DNA from: a virus
Direction: 5' to 3' (one strand)
Length of the DNA stretch: 64,000 nt
Virus record (IMG/VR): IMGVR_UViG_3300028581_000036
Coordinates: 1 to 64,000 of that record
How positions within the stretch are numbered: the first letter of the stretch is position 1; every line of letters begins with the position of its first letter. The position numbers and the translations under genes were made by a program. Of this stretch, positions 21,371 through 29,367 are shown one piece after another. The notes below the pieces were generated by a model that was given only the letters and a program-made list of their open reading frames with translations, was not told the DNA's origin and searched no databases.

Positions 21371-22072
21371 ATGAGAATAACATTAATAAGCGATACACAC
21401 AACAAGCATAAGCAAATAACACAGTACCTACAAGGCGGCGATGTTCTCATCCATGCAGGAGATATCTCTAGCATGGGTTATGAACATGAAATCATAGAGT
21501 TTTGTAAGTGGTTTAATGGTCTCAATAATTACACTCATAAAATATTTATTGCAGGTAATCATGATTGGGGATTTCAACACAATCCTATAAAAATAAAAGA
21601 GATATTAGATTTTTATACTAACATAACTTATTTACAAGATGACTTTGTTATTATTGGTGAAGATGCACAAAATATAGTTAAGATATATGGCAGCCCTTGG
21701 CAACCAAGATTCCATGATTGGGCTTTTAATGCTGACCCGGGACAAGACATTCAACAGCACTGGAATAAGATACCGAATGATACGGACATTCTTATAACTC
21801 ACGGACCTGCATACGGTTATTTAGATACTGTAATAGGTAGAGGTCATGATAACTTAGGTTGCAAAGACCTTGTTAACAAAATTGTTGAGATAAAACCTAA
21901 AATCCATGCCTGTGGCCATATTCACACAGGTTACGGCCATAAGGTAAGCACAGACGGTGCTGTAAACTTTTTCAATGCTGCTGTATTGAATGAACAGTAT
22001 GTTTATGCACAAAAGCCAATTACGTTTGATTGGAATAAAGCAACTAATGAAATTGAATTTTTAAACACATAA
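21371..22072 (+). CDS. Calcineurin-like metallophosphoesterase (MPPED-like), 233 aa
   Basis: Complete metal set: SDTHNKH (7-13), AGDISS (about 34), AGNHDWG (about 61-67), THGPAYG (about 143) and CGHIHTGYGH (about 178). The GHIH-x-GYG ending is typical of the MPPED1/2 branch. It belongs to a different branch from the enzyme at 14508. Likely phosphodiesterase; the substrate is unknown. A-rich AT leader, followed 4 bases later by the next gene. Confidence 0.85.
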   Translation: MRITLISDTHNKHKQITQYLQGGDVLIHAGDISSMGYEHEIIEFCKWFNGLNNYTHKIFIAGNHDWGFQHNPIKIKEILDFYTNITYLQDDFVIIGEDAQNIVKIYGSPWQPRFHDWAFNADPGQDIQQHWNKIPNDTDILITHGPAYGYLDTVIGRGHDNLGCKDLVNKIVEIKPKIHACGHIHTGYGHKVSTDGAVNFFNAAVLNEQYVYAQKPITFDWNKATNEIEFLNT

Positions 22073-22076
22073 TATT

Positions 22077-22361
22077 ATGCCAACATTTTACCAAAACGAT
22101 TTCGATATTGAAGTTGATGATTTTTTAAATAACTGTGACAATGAAGAAATAAATGAAATTATTTCCTATCTACGAGAAAATGACTATTTAACAAATGGTT
22201 TAAACAGTTATATTGCCTCTATTGACGATAGCGGATTAAACCTACTTGAACACGAGTGGAATACACTTATTTCATTTATTTCAGACAGTAGATTAAGTAT
22301 ATCAAATGAAGACGAAGACATTATAAGAACCATTGCTAAAAAATATGGCTACTATCAATGA
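22077..22361 (+). CDS. Acidic protein of unknown function, 94 aa
   Basis: Helical and rich in Asp, Asn and Glu (FLNNCDNEEINEIISYLREN). No family recognised. Its TGA stop overlaps the next ATG (ATGA), so the two are translationally coupled; this also shows that TGA is a normal stop in this genome. Confidence 0.7.
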   Translation: MPTFYQNDFDIEVDDFLNNCDNEEINEIISYLRENDYLTNGLNSYIASIDDSGLNLLEHEWNTLISFISDSRLSISNEDEDIIRTIAKKYGYYQ

Positions 22362-22594
22362 AGTCAAAGATACATGTCAATCAACATCATATAAGGTCGA
22401 ATAAGACTTACGGTACTGATCTGCCTGTTTTAACAATTAAAAGAGGCAAATCTAACACATACTGTAATGAAGTTGAAATATTAGGTCCAAGTAAAATAGT
22501 TTACTGCGGAAGTGGTTGTGATGCTAAACCGCTTCTTAGCTGCGGTGCAAGAGTTATAATAGAAACAGAAAATGAAATCAAAATCATTAGATAA
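22358..22594 (+). CDS. Widespread small phage protein, 78 aa
   Basis: The pattern KIHVNQHHIRSN, then KSNTYCNEVEILGPSKIVY and LSCGARVIIETENEI is one I recognise from many phages, always without known function. Beta-rich. Overlaps both neighbours. Confidence 0.8.
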   Translation: MKSKIHVNQHHIRSNKTYGTDLPVLTIKRGKSNTYCNEVEILGPSKIVYCGSGCDAKPLLSCGARVIIETENEIKIIR

Positions 22595-23156
22595 AAAAAT
22601 AAACTTCTTCGAGTATATTCGCTTGCGGTGGAAGTTTGATGGTCAATATTTACATAAGGAATTTACTAGAGGTGTAAAAAATCTTTGGAAATGGTTTCCT
22701 GTTATTTGGAAAGACAGAGACTGGGACGATTATTTTATTTGGCAAATAATGATTTTTAAGCTTAAAAATCAAGCCAAATACATTGGCTGCAGGGATATCC
22801 ACACTCGAGCAAAAAGAGATGCACAGATTATGATGACATGTGCGCGTTTAATGAAAAAGGTGAAAGAAGAATATTATCAAATGGAATACATGGATTATTG
22901 TGAAAATGACTTTGGCTTTGTTCCAGCCGAAACCCCGGGCTATAGTGAATTAAAAATCACTCCCATATCTGAAAATTTTGATGAGTATTTTACTAAAAGA
23001 AAAACAGCTTATCGCCATGTTATGAAAAACGGCGGCATCTTTGGTAATGATGATAAACAAAACATTGCAATGAGCATGTGCCGATATCAACATGAGAAAG
23101 CTCGAAAGATTTTATTTACACTTATGGAACGTAATATAGAATGCTGGTGGGATTAA
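22572..23156 (+). CDS. Conserved phage protein, 194 aa
   Basis: RGVKNLWKWFPVIWKDRDWD (residues about 34-53) followed by a helical, charged body is a recurrent type in Bacteroidota and T4-like phages with unknown function. Overlaps the previous gene by 23 bases. Confidence 0.78.
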   Translation: MKSKSLDKKINFFEYIRLRWKFDGQYLHKEFTRGVKNLWKWFPVIWKDRDWDDYFIWQIMIFKLKNQAKYIGCRDIHTRAKRDAQIMMTCARLMKKVKEEYYQMEYMDYCENDFGFVPAETPGYSELKITPISENFDEYFTKRKTAYRHVMKNGGIFGNDDKQNIAMSMCRYQHEKARKILFTLMERNIECWWD

Positions 23157-23166
23157 TAAAATAAAA

Positions 23167-23538
23167 ATGAAAAATATAATTAAAAAAGTACTTGGACCTA
23201 ATAGTCGTATGATATCCGGATCTAAGTCAGGTTATAGGAAACAGTTTCCAAAAAACGTGCCAGTCTTTAACGCAAACCTTTGTACGACTGAAGGTAAATT
23301 CTGGTATGGTGATATTGACTTAACGACAGACAAAAACAAGCTAGTCTTTCTGGCAAAAGAGCTCGACAAAGACGTTTATGTTTTATATGAAATGGATGCC
23401 AGATTTGAAAATGAGAAAAAGCCCAAGTTGGATAGGGCCATCATGATATTTAAAAAAGATGGAACATTTCAATTGAGAGAAGATATGATAACTTATATCA
23501 AAATAACAAAACAGGGTGAAATTAAACTTAAAAAATAA
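23167..23538 (+). CDS. Conserved phage protein, 123 aa
   Basis: PVFNANLCTTEGKFWYGDID (residues about 31-50) and DVYVLYEMDARFENEKKPKLD are blocks seen in proteins of many phages and prophages. Beta-rich; no catalytic motif. The start 10 bases after the preceding stop fits the dense gene packing. Confidence 0.78.
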   Translation: MKNIIKKVLGPNSRMISGSKSGYRKQFPKNVPVFNANLCTTEGKFWYGDIDLTTDKNKLVFLAKELDKDVYVLYEMDARFENEKKPKLDRAIMIFKKDGTFQLREDMITYIKITKQGEIKLKK

Positions 23539-23545
23539 TATATCT

Positions 23546-23671
23546 ATGATAAATTTTCTAAAAAAATTTAACCAGTATTTCGAAATCAAATTTGGCTGGT
23601 TTTTTATAAACGGCAACATGCAACAGAAATGGATAGATTATCTAAATAAAAAATATGCTGTAAAAAAATAA
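23546..23671 (+). CDS. Small phage protein, 41 aa
   Basis: MINFLKKFNQYFEIKFGWFF then NGNMQQKWIDYLNKKYAVKK: short, basic and aromatic, of a type common next to the previous family. Starts 7 bases after the preceding stop. Confidence 0.65.
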   Translation: MINFLKKFNQYFEIKFGWFFINGNMQQKWIDYLNKKYAVKK

Positions 23672-23742
23672 AATCTTAGCAAATCTGTTAAACAAACATA
23701 TATCATTCACTATAACATTTATAATAATTAAATTCATAAATT

Positions 23743-23982
23743 ATGAAAAACAATCAATCAAATCGCCCTTCAAGCTACAACAAGATTAGCTTAATGGCAA
23801 AAATTGCCAGTATTAATTCCCGCAGAAGGACAGGAGACGTAACACGCGTATCTGAACGTACTGGTTATTCAACTGCCCACGTAAGCGGTGTATTAAATGG
23901 CCACTATGTAAATGAGCAAATCATTAACTCTGCCTATGACATGACACGTGGTCGTATTCAAAACCATAACTACGTAGCTTAA
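23743..23982 (+). CDS. Helix-turn-helix DNA-binding protein, 79 aa
   Basis: VTRVSERTGYSTAHVSGVLN (residues about 33-52) has the layout of an HTH (G at the turn, hydrophobics at the core positions), preceded by a basic stretch (NSRRRTG). Probably a small regulator; XRE-like assignment is tentative. Monocistronic, ending in a strong terminator. Confidence 0.7.
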   Translation: MKNNQSNRPSSYNKISLMAKIASINSRRRTGDVTRVSERTGYSTAHVSGVLNGHYVNEQIINSAYDMTRGRIQNHNYVA

Positions 23983-24004
23983 TTGTTGCCGTAAGTTAAA
24001 ACTC

Positions 24005-24034
24005 AGGCCTGGCATGTGCCAGGCCTTTTTTTTG
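24005..24034 (+). terminator. Intrinsic terminator
   Basis: 10-bp inverted repeat AGGCCTGGCA/TGCCAGGCCT with a 2-base centre (the top pairs must open), followed by eight T. Confidence 0.9.
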
Positions 24035-24078
24035 AATATGCTAAATTTAATTATAAAACAACATATAAAAATAAAAAC

Positions 24079-24426
24079 ATGTATCAAATAATCAAGAAAG
24101 ATAGAAAAACTCTTAAGAGTAGATTTCTAATCGACCAGTCTAATGAAGTAATTGAATTTGAAAACAGAGACGAGGCTTCTAAATTTTGTGATATTTTAAA
24201 TGTAAATTCAACTGGCCATATTTACTTAGTAAAAAGCATCTATGAATCTTCAACAGGTGATAAAGTAACTGAAGAACTGGACCATGTAAATACTTTACTT
24301 AAAAAGGCGCAAAGACATGGACTAGAAGCAGAGTGTGTAGTTTTTGCACTTAAGTATATGCAAGAGAATCCGGCATTATCAATCAATCAGGCCATGTCCT
24401 ATGGTTTTAATGAATGGGTAAAATGA
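24079..24426 (+). CDS. Protein of unknown function, 115 aa
   Basis: ATG 24079 was chosen over the in-frame 24016, which lies in the terminator. The N-terminal half has EVIEFENRDEASKFCDILN; the C-terminal part (about 65-110) is helical (CVVFALKYMQENPALSINQA). TGA overlaps the next ATG. Confidence 0.7.
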   Translation: MYQIIKKDRKTLKSRFLIDQSNEVIEFENRDEASKFCDILNVNSTGHIYLVKSIYESSTGDKVTEELDHVNTLLKKAQRHGLEAECVVFALKYMQENPALSINQAMSYGFNEWVK

Positions 24427-24602
24427 ACATATTGATTTTCTTAGCAGGCGTCTTTGTGGCAAACATGTATAACAAGAAAAAAGCCAGGGAACTACAGTCA
24501 GAAATACAAGTACTTGAAGATAAAATAAAAAAGAAAGATCTTCAAAATTATAAAAATGCAACTGAAAGTCTTGGCAAAATGATGGACGAAAATCTTAACT
24601 AG
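24423..24602 (+). CDS. Membrane-anchored coiled-coil peptide, 59 aa
   Basis: Short span MNILIFLAGVFVANMY then a charged coiled coil (KKARELQSEIQVLEDKIKKK). ATGA coupling to the previous gene sets the start. Lies before the endolysin-like gene, so a spanin-type or lysis-accessory role is possible (inference). Confidence 0.65.
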   Translation: MNILIFLAGVFVANMYNKKKARELQSEIQVLEDKIKKKDLQNYKNATESLGKMMDENLN

Positions 24603-24647
24603 ATTAAGATATTGTGTAAAGTGATATATAATAAAAAACTTTACGAC

Positions 24648-25253
24648 ATGAGCTATACAAGGGAACAAATTGAAAGGGCTGTAAAATCAAAAGGTTATGT
24701 TTGGTTTGAAGATGCTGTCAATAAAGGTTTTGATGTTAATATAGTTGGTATTAGAAATTCATCAACTGGAAATAAAGTAACAAATGTATTTGATGACTGG
24801 TTAACATTATCTTATAAAGAAAATGGGGTATGGCAGTTTTATATATGGTCTGCTACTACTGATCCTGGCAAAAAAAGTATGTTAGAATGGAAGCAAATGG
24901 GCATCACTGGTGGTTGTTCAAGATTGATTGCAAATCAATATAGAGGATCGCATTGTATAGGTTTACACCAAGGTAGATACGAAGCCCTTAGACAACAAAG
25001 GAATGTAAAAGTCTATCGTGACGCTAACATGGACCTTTCGTATGATGAAAAATTAGTAACAGAAGGTTTATATGGTATTAATATTCATAAAGCAGGTCAA
25101 GATTCTACTTGGGTAGAAAACTGGAGTGCTGGATGCCAGGTATTTAAAAGAGTAAAAGATTTTGATGAATTTATGAAGATATGTAAAAAATCTTCTAAGA
25201 TACATGGCAATTCATTTACTTATACTCTAATAGAATCTAAAGATATCACATAA
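24648..25253 (+). CDS. Endolysin candidate with an L,D-transpeptidase-like active site, 201 aa
   Basis: YGINIHKAG (about 137-145) and WSAGCQVF (about 156-163) form the H...S-x-GC pattern of YkuD-like (L,D-transpeptidase/carboxypeptidase) catalytic sites; a second GGCSRLI lies earlier. The opening SYTREQIERAVKSKGY is helical. The start ATG 24648 was preferred over TTG 24612. In phages such proteins probably cut or edit peptidoglycan. It has no signal peptide, so release would need a holin. Confidence 0.7.
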   Translation: MSYTREQIERAVKSKGYVWFEDAVNKGFDVNIVGIRNSSTGNKVTNVFDDWLTLSYKENGVWQFYIWSATTDPGKKSMLEWKQMGITGGCSRLIANQYRGSHCIGLHQGRYEALRQQRNVKVYRDANMDLSYDEKLVTEGLYGINIHKAGQDSTWVENWSAGCQVFKRVKDFDEFMKICKKSSKIHGNSFTYTLIESKDIT

Positions 25254-25286
25254 TATAGTAGATTAATAGTGACAAAAAGACGAATA

Positions 25287-25778
25287 ATGAAATTAAATAA
25301 ATATATCAAACAATATGCCGACTTTCTTAATGAGTCTGCCGGGTCAATTGATGTCAATGGCAGTCAAGTCGATTGTTATGCAACAGATTGGGACAAAGGC
25401 AACCTAGCATATCTTTCAATAGTTAATAGAAGCGCTGAAGGCTGGATTTTAAATAAAATAGGTATTTTCCACGGTCTTGATAAAGATGAAATGATTAAAT
25501 ATAATAACGAAATACAGGCTCTAATGCTTGACTCTTCTACAAGGCGAGATGATTATAAATACTTCATTTGCAAAAACGAGACAGACAAGGAAATGTTTAA
25601 TACATTGCGCTGGAAAGACCTGGTTAATCAAGATGCTACTGGCGCTATATTGAAACCTAATTCATCGACTTCCATAGAAGATTTTAAAAATATAATTGAA
25701 ACACATTTTCCATTTGTATATTTTACCAATTCAGGCGGCACGCCGCATAGCATTGACTCATTTAAAGATAATGAATAA
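25287..25778 (+). CDS. Probable capsid-targeted protein, 163 aa
   Basis: N-terminus MKLNKYIKQYADFLNESAG, predicted cut after LNE (residue 16). An upstream in-frame GTG (25269) would hide the motif. The body is alpha/beta with no recognised family. Overlaps the next gene by 1 base. Confidence 0.7.
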   Translation: MKLNKYIKQYADFLNESAGSIDVNGSQVDCYATDWDKGNLAYLSIVNRSAEGWILNKIGIFHGLDKDEMIKYNNEIQALMLDSSTRRDDYKYFICKNETDKEMFNTLRWKDLVNQDATGAILKPNSSTSIEDFKNIIETHFPFVYFTNSGGTPHSIDSFKDNE

Positions 25779-25984
25779 TGTCATTTAACAAAAGATATAT
25801 TAACTCAGCTTCTATAAAGAAGCTATACAAAGAACAGGGCGCAGAATTTGTGTATAATTACATCAAAAATCCTGACAGTATAATATCTGATAATAGCACC
25901 CTTTTTAGAAAATGTTACAATGCAGTAAATGATAGAGACTTGGATAAATTGAAAAAAATTCTTGAACAAATAGAACTTAATTGA
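25778..25984 (+). CDS. Small helical protein, 68 aa
   Basis: TAATG coupling to the preceding gene. Sequence SASIKKLYKEQGAEFVYNYI then DRDLDKLKKILEQIELN; function unknown. Confidence 0.65.
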   Translation: MSFNKRYINSASIKKLYKEQGAEFVYNYIKNPDSIISDNSTLFRKCYNAVNDRDLDKLKKILEQIELN

Positions 25985-25994
25985 TATATAAATT
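25983..25994 (+). promoter_or_regulatory. Possible late promoter element
   Basis: GATATATAAATT, identical at 28616 and 48085; it contains the core TATAAAT of T4 late promoters. Upstream of the Hsp20 gene at 26058. Confidence 0.35.
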
Positions 25995-26057
25995 GCAATG
26001 CTACTTGTAGGTTGCACAGTAACAGATTAAAACAAATTGTTAAAAAAACGTAAAGCT

Positions 26058-26513
26058 ATGAGAAATTTACTATTACTAAACCAGCGCGACCAATTTTTAA
26101 ATTCATTTGATCGCCTATTTGACGAAATGATTGCACACCAGTTTCCAGCACTTTCAAAAGAGATCGGTGTATCTTTCTTTGAAAAACAAAGTTATCCAAA
26201 GGTCGATGCCATTGACGCAGGGTCAGAAGCCATAATTGAGGCTGAATTACCTGGTATGACAAAAGATGAGATTAAAATTAAAGTCAACGACGACATCTTG
26301 ACAATAAGCGGCGAAAAGCGAAAAGTAGCCGAAGACAATCAAACTTATATTAAACGAGAACTTAAACGTTCATCTTTTTCTAGATCTTTTAGATTCAGCG
26401 AAGAGTTTGACCTGAACAAAGTCGAAGCTGAATTTAAAGACGGCATTCTTAAACTCGTGGTCAAGAAAAAGAACTACGAGGAAAAGAAAGAAATAGAAGT
26501 TATAATAAAATAA
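26058..26513 (+). CDS. Small heat shock protein, Hsp20/alpha-crystallin family
   Basis: 151 aa, normal size. Alpha-crystallin domain from about residue 45: YPKVDAIDAGSEAIIEAELP, then GMTKDEIKIKVNDDILTISG and FSRSFRFSEEFDLNKVEAEF with the closing GILKLVVKKK. Holdase chaperone, ATP-independent. The start at ATG 26058 replaces a TTG 21 bases upstream. Followed by a strong terminator, so it is probably expressed on its own. Confidence 0.93.
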   Translation: MRNLLLLNQRDQFLNSFDRLFDEMIAHQFPALSKEIGVSFFEKQSYPKVDAIDAGSEAIIEAELPGMTKDEIKIKVNDDILTISGEKRKVAEDNQTYIKRELKRSSFSRSFRFSEEFDLNKVEAEFKDGILKLVVKKKNYEEKKEIEVIIK

Positions 26514-26536
26514 AAATACAAAGATCTGTTACTGAA

Positions 26537-26560
26537 AGGAGGCCGCCAGCCTCCTTTTTT
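26537..26560 (+). terminator. Intrinsic terminator
   Basis: 7-bp stem AGGAGGC/GCCTCCT, loop CGCCA, then six T. Confidence 0.9.
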
Positions 26561-26580
26561 ATTGCTTAAATATATACAAC

Positions 26581-26874
26581 ATGAAACTAGTCGTTGAGTC
26601 ATACGAATTATTTGAGAAAATGTTAAAAGGCAGCTCTGAACAGGATCCTAATCTTGAAGATATCAGGCATTTTAAGGGAAGTCTTTTACAATTCAAACAA
26701 TATTGGGATAAAAAAGCTGGTACGCCGGCTCATAGAAAAGTTGACTATGAATATCCCGTAAAACGTACGTCTCACGACAAGTCGCTTCCATACCAAGATT
26801 TCGCTGACGGTGAAAGTGCATTGGTAAAAAGAAATATGGAGACCAGGGGAAAGTTAAAAGGTAGCGACAAATAA
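26581..26874 (+). CDS. Small protein, possibly capsid-targeted, 97 aa
   Basis: N-terminus MKLVVESYELFEKML, possible cut after LFE (residue 12), the weakest match of the set. The body is basic (AGTPAHRKVDYEYPVKRTSH) and contains no recognised family. Confidence 0.6.
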   Translation: MKLVVESYELFEKMLKGSSEQDPNLEDIRHFKGSLLQFKQYWDKKAGTPAHRKVDYEYPVKRTSHDKSLPYQDFADGESALVKRNMETRGKLKGSDK

Positions 26875-26899
26875 AATAAATACATGGAACCAGGTAGTA

Positions 26900-27154
26900 G
26901 TGATAATCAAACTAAGAAACAAGAATATAGAAATAGACAAAACCGATTTGTATCTAATGCTAGCGATGTTCTACAATCCATTTGGGTTCGATATAATATT
27001 TGCAGCAGTACTAAAAATGACGGGCTCTTTTCTAATAACAGATCTTGTCTTTTATTCCATTTCAATATTCTTCTTTATTTTATATTACATCAGTCGAAAA
27101 AAATCTGAAACAAATGAACGGCCACAGTATAGTAACGAAGAAACCACTGGGTAA
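26900..27154 (+). CDS. Two-span membrane protein, 84 aa, GTG start
   Basis: Two hydrophobic segments (LYLMLAMFYNPFGFDIIFAAV and LITDLVFYSISIFFFILYYI is the second; each about 20 residues) joined by a short loop; basic tail. GTG 26900 is the only good start in this frame. The other open frame at 26884-27108 is not protein-like. Confidence 0.7.
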   Translation: MIIKLRNKNIEIDKTDLYLMLAMFYNPFGFDIIFAAVLKMTGSFLITDLVFYSISIFFFILYYISRKKSETNERPQYSNEETTG

Positions 27155-27335
27155 AATCAAGCTAACTTCTGACCACATTTCATTAAGCGGTAATAAGTAT
27201 AAAGAGGGCCAGATATTTGAATATTACGCTATTTTTGTAAAATCTGAATGTGGCTCTTGTGGTAAACAGGGGTACAAAAAGACATATAAAATAAAAGGCG
27301 GTAATATACCTTTTGAAAAAGCCATTATAATATGA
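27114..27335 (+). CDS. Protein with a CxxC motif, 73 aa
   Basis: MNGHSIVTKKPLGKIKLTSD, then SECGSCGKQGYKKTYKIKGG; the CGSC pair could bind metal or be redox-active. The start overlaps the previous gene by 41 bases; a later start would lose the beta-rich front. ATGA overlap with the next gene. Confidence 0.6.
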   Translation: MNGHSIVTKKPLGKIKLTSDHISLSGNKYKEGQIFEYYAIFVKSECGSCGKQGYKKTYKIKGGNIPFEKAIII

Positions 27336-27553
27336 AAATTCTAAACTATACGCAATTTCTTAAAGAGGATAATCCCATTCTTTTTACAGGGCAGTCTGGC
27401 GTCGGAAATACTAGCTCACGTGAAAATATTTTTGTACCAGGGCAAACATCTGTAATTAAGAGAAAGGGTAAAAAGGTAAAGACACCTAGCAGTGCCGTTA
27501 CTCAACCCCCAATGAGTAATCCTCAATCTTACGTAAACCGTTTACTTCAATAG
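27332..27553 (+). CDS. Probable capsid-targeted protein, 73 aa
   Basis: N-terminus MKILNYTQFLKEDN, predicted cut after LKE (residue 12). After cutting, a Ser/Gly-rich, basic peptide of about 60 residues remains (VIKRKGKKVKTPSSAV), similar in character to small internal head proteins. Confidence 0.7.
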   Translation: MKILNYTQFLKEDNPILFTGQSGVGNTSSRENIFVPGQTSVIKRKGKKVKTPSSAVTQPPMSNPQSYVNRLLQ

Positions 27554-27574
27554 AGTATAATCAAAAATAGAATA

Positions 27575-27769
27575 ATGGAATTTCATAAAACTTCAATGGG
27601 CAAAAAATTCTATGATATAGATTTGCCTAAATTAATACAGTCTATAAATAGACTTTCTGATGCACTTGAAAAGAGTAATGCACTCAGGGAAAAAGACATC
27701 AAGGAAAATAAAATAGCTGCAAGCAAAAAACTAAAGGCTCAGATTGCTGAATCTAAACCAAACTCTTAA
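27575..27769 (+). CDS. Small helical protein, 64 aa
   Basis: [20 protein letters not shown] (within residues 8-27) is a pattern common to short phage and bacterial proteins; then a charged helix. The stop overlaps the J-protein start by one base. Confidence 0.65.
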   Translation: MEFHKTSMGKKFYDIDLPKLIQSINRLSDALEKSNALREKDIKENKIAASKKLKAQIAESKPNS

Positions 27770-28587
27770 TGAATTACTATGAAACACTTGGCGTTGAAAA
27801 AGGTGCAAGTGCAGACGATATAAAAAAGGCCTATCGTAAACTGGCCATGCAATACCATCCTGATACTAATCAAGGAGATGCATCTGCTGAAGAAAAATTC
27901 AAAAACATAGCTGAAGCCTATGAGGTTTTAAGTAACCCAGAAAAGAAGGCCCGATATGACGGAGGTTGCCGGTCTAATTTTTACGACAATTTACAAGATT
28001 TTAATTTTTCATTTGATTTTACAAATGGCTCCTGGTCTGACCAGTTTGACCAGGCGTTTGGTAATACTAAAAAGGGACCCGATATTGTATTACAAATGAT
28101 GATTACAATGAAAGAATCTTATACAGGCACTGTTAAAGAGATACAGATCGAAAATAAACGATATAAAATTTCAATTAAAAGAGGTGTTACAGACGGTCAG
28201 AAACTTAGAATCAAGGGACTTGGCAGACCACATCCCTTTATACAGAATGCTGAAAGGGGTGACTTATTGATATTTGTTTCCATTTTAAATGACGAAAATT
28301 TTATAAGAAGAGGTGTGGATCTTTATACATCGGCCAATGTACATGTCTATAAATTAATTGCAGGCGGTAAGATAAACATACCAACACCAGAAGGCGACCT
28401 TGTTTATAATTTAGAACCTGGGCATGGTAATAAAACCATTTGTTTGAACGGATGTGGTATGCCGTATTATGATTCAGATAAAAAAGGAAATCTGTTTATT
28501 AAAATAAATACTATGTTTCCTGCGCAGTATACTGGGCAAGAGCTTGAAATTATTTCTAAACTCTCAGAATACATCAAAGATTTATAA
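27769..28587 (+). CDS. J-domain protein, DnaJ/CbpA type
   Basis: J domain at residues 1-65 with HPD at 30-32 ([20 protein letters not shown]). A short G/F-like part follows, then the two C-terminal substrate-binding beta domains (about 105-270; [20 protein letters not shown]). The Cys zinc-finger domain is absent, as in CbpA. It would recruit host DnaK to phage proteins, perhaps in capsid or replication complex assembly. Together with Hsp20 this gives the phage two chaperones within 1.3 kb. Confidence 0.93.
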   Translation: MNYYETLGVEKGASADDIKKAYRKLAMQYHPDTNQGDASAEEKFKNIAEAYEVLSNPEKKARYDGGCRSNFYDNLQDFNFSFDFTNGSWSDQFDQAFGNTKKGPDIVLQMMITMKESYTGTVKEIQIENKRYKISIKRGVTDGQKLRIKGLGRPHPFIQNAERGDLLIFVSILNDENFIRRGVDLYTSANVHVYKLIAGGKINIPTPEGDLVYNLEPGHGNKTICLNGCGMPYYDSDKKGNLFIKINTMFPAQYTGQELEIISKLSEYIKDL

Positions 28588-28615
28588 TTCACTAATCTAT
28601 CGACAGTTATAATTT

Positions 28616-28627
28616 GATATATAAATT
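28616..28627 (+). promoter_or_regulatory. Possible late promoter element
   Basis: GATATATAAATT, same 12 bases as at 25983 and 48085; 7 bases before the ATG at 28634, so any transcript from it would be nearly leaderless. Confidence 0.3.
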
Positions 28628-28633
28628 ATAGGT

Positions 28634-28891
28634 ATGGAAAATTATTATAATCAATATGGGGATTTAGATAAATTCATTTTAAAAATGATTCAGGATGACC
28701 AACATCATACAAATGAAGTATGCTATATGCTACTTAATTTATACAAAGATGAAATTATTTTAGAAAATCTTATATCAAAATCCGAAAAAAATAAAATACT
28801 TCAATGCCTTATAGATTATTATGAGGGAATAAAAGAGTATGAAAAAAGTTCATTTATATTAAGTATATTTAATCAAATCAATATATGTTAG
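28634..28891 (+). CDS. Helical protein, 85 aa
   Basis: Acidic helical protein; the C-terminal part CLIDYYEGIKEYEKSSFILS resembles KLIKFFEDIEEYEKCQELLK of the gene at 29133, so the two are probably diverged paralogues. Function unknown. Confidence 0.65.
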   Translation: MENYYNQYGDLDKFILKMIQDDQHHTNEVCYMLLNLYKDEIILENLISKSEKNKILQCLIDYYEGIKEYEKSSFILSIFNQINIC

Positions 28892-29100
28892 AATTATTAC
28901 AATTTACATTAAGCAGCCCAACTAATTTCTTGGGTTCAATAATTATTATTACTACAGTAGGTATAAATATTGCTGCCATAGTTAAGTCTTTCAGGCTTTT
29001 TGAAATTAATAAAATAGAAATACCCGAAAATGAACAAAGAGATTTTATACAAGAAATAAAAGAATACTTTTCTCAAAAAACAGCATCAGACACAAAATAA
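28885..29100 (+). CDS. Single-span membrane protein, 71 aa
   Basis: Hydrophobic segment FLGSIIIITTVGINIAAIV (about residues 15-33), then a charged tail. Overlaps the preceding gene by 7 bases and lies between the two paralogues. Confidence 0.65.
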   Translation: MLELLQFTLSSPTNFLGSIIIITTVGINIAAIVKSFRLFEINKIEIPENEQRDFIQEIKEYFSQKTASDTK

Positions 29101-29132
29101 AGAGTTAAACGCATGTTAAAAAATAACTTAAA

Positions 29133-29366
29133 ATGGAAAAGAAGGGTAATTTTAATGCAATTGTTAGAAAATCGTATGATTGTGCGGTCAATTCTGACAT
29201 AAACGACATTTTCATAATATATGAAGAATCTAATGAAATAGTTGAAATACCATATAATATGAAATCAAGAATTAAAGTTATTGATAAACTAATTAAGTTC
29301 TTTGAAGATATCGAAGAATATGAAAAGTGCCAAGAACTTTTAAAAATTAAACAAAACGCGAATTAA
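29133..29366 (+). CDS. Helical protein, 77 aa, paralogue of the 28634 product
   Basis: C-terminal half alike to that of the gene at 28634 (IDKLIKFFEDIEEYEK). The N-terminal half differs. Ends one base before the PhoH gene. Confidence 0.65.
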   Translation: MEKKGNFNAIVRKSYDCAVNSDINDIFIIYEESNEIVEIPYNMKSRIKVIDKLIKFFEDIEEYEKCQELLKIKQNAN

Positions 29367-29367
29367 A

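Noticed and set aside
22358-24426. Reassignment of TGA as a sense codon (to explain the RNase HII gene)
   Set aside because: TGA correctly ends several genes at coupled ATGA junctions.
26884-27108. Alternative 74-codon frame
   Set aside because: Reads as polar, low-quality protein, whereas the overlapping frame 26900-27154 gives a clean two-span membrane protein.
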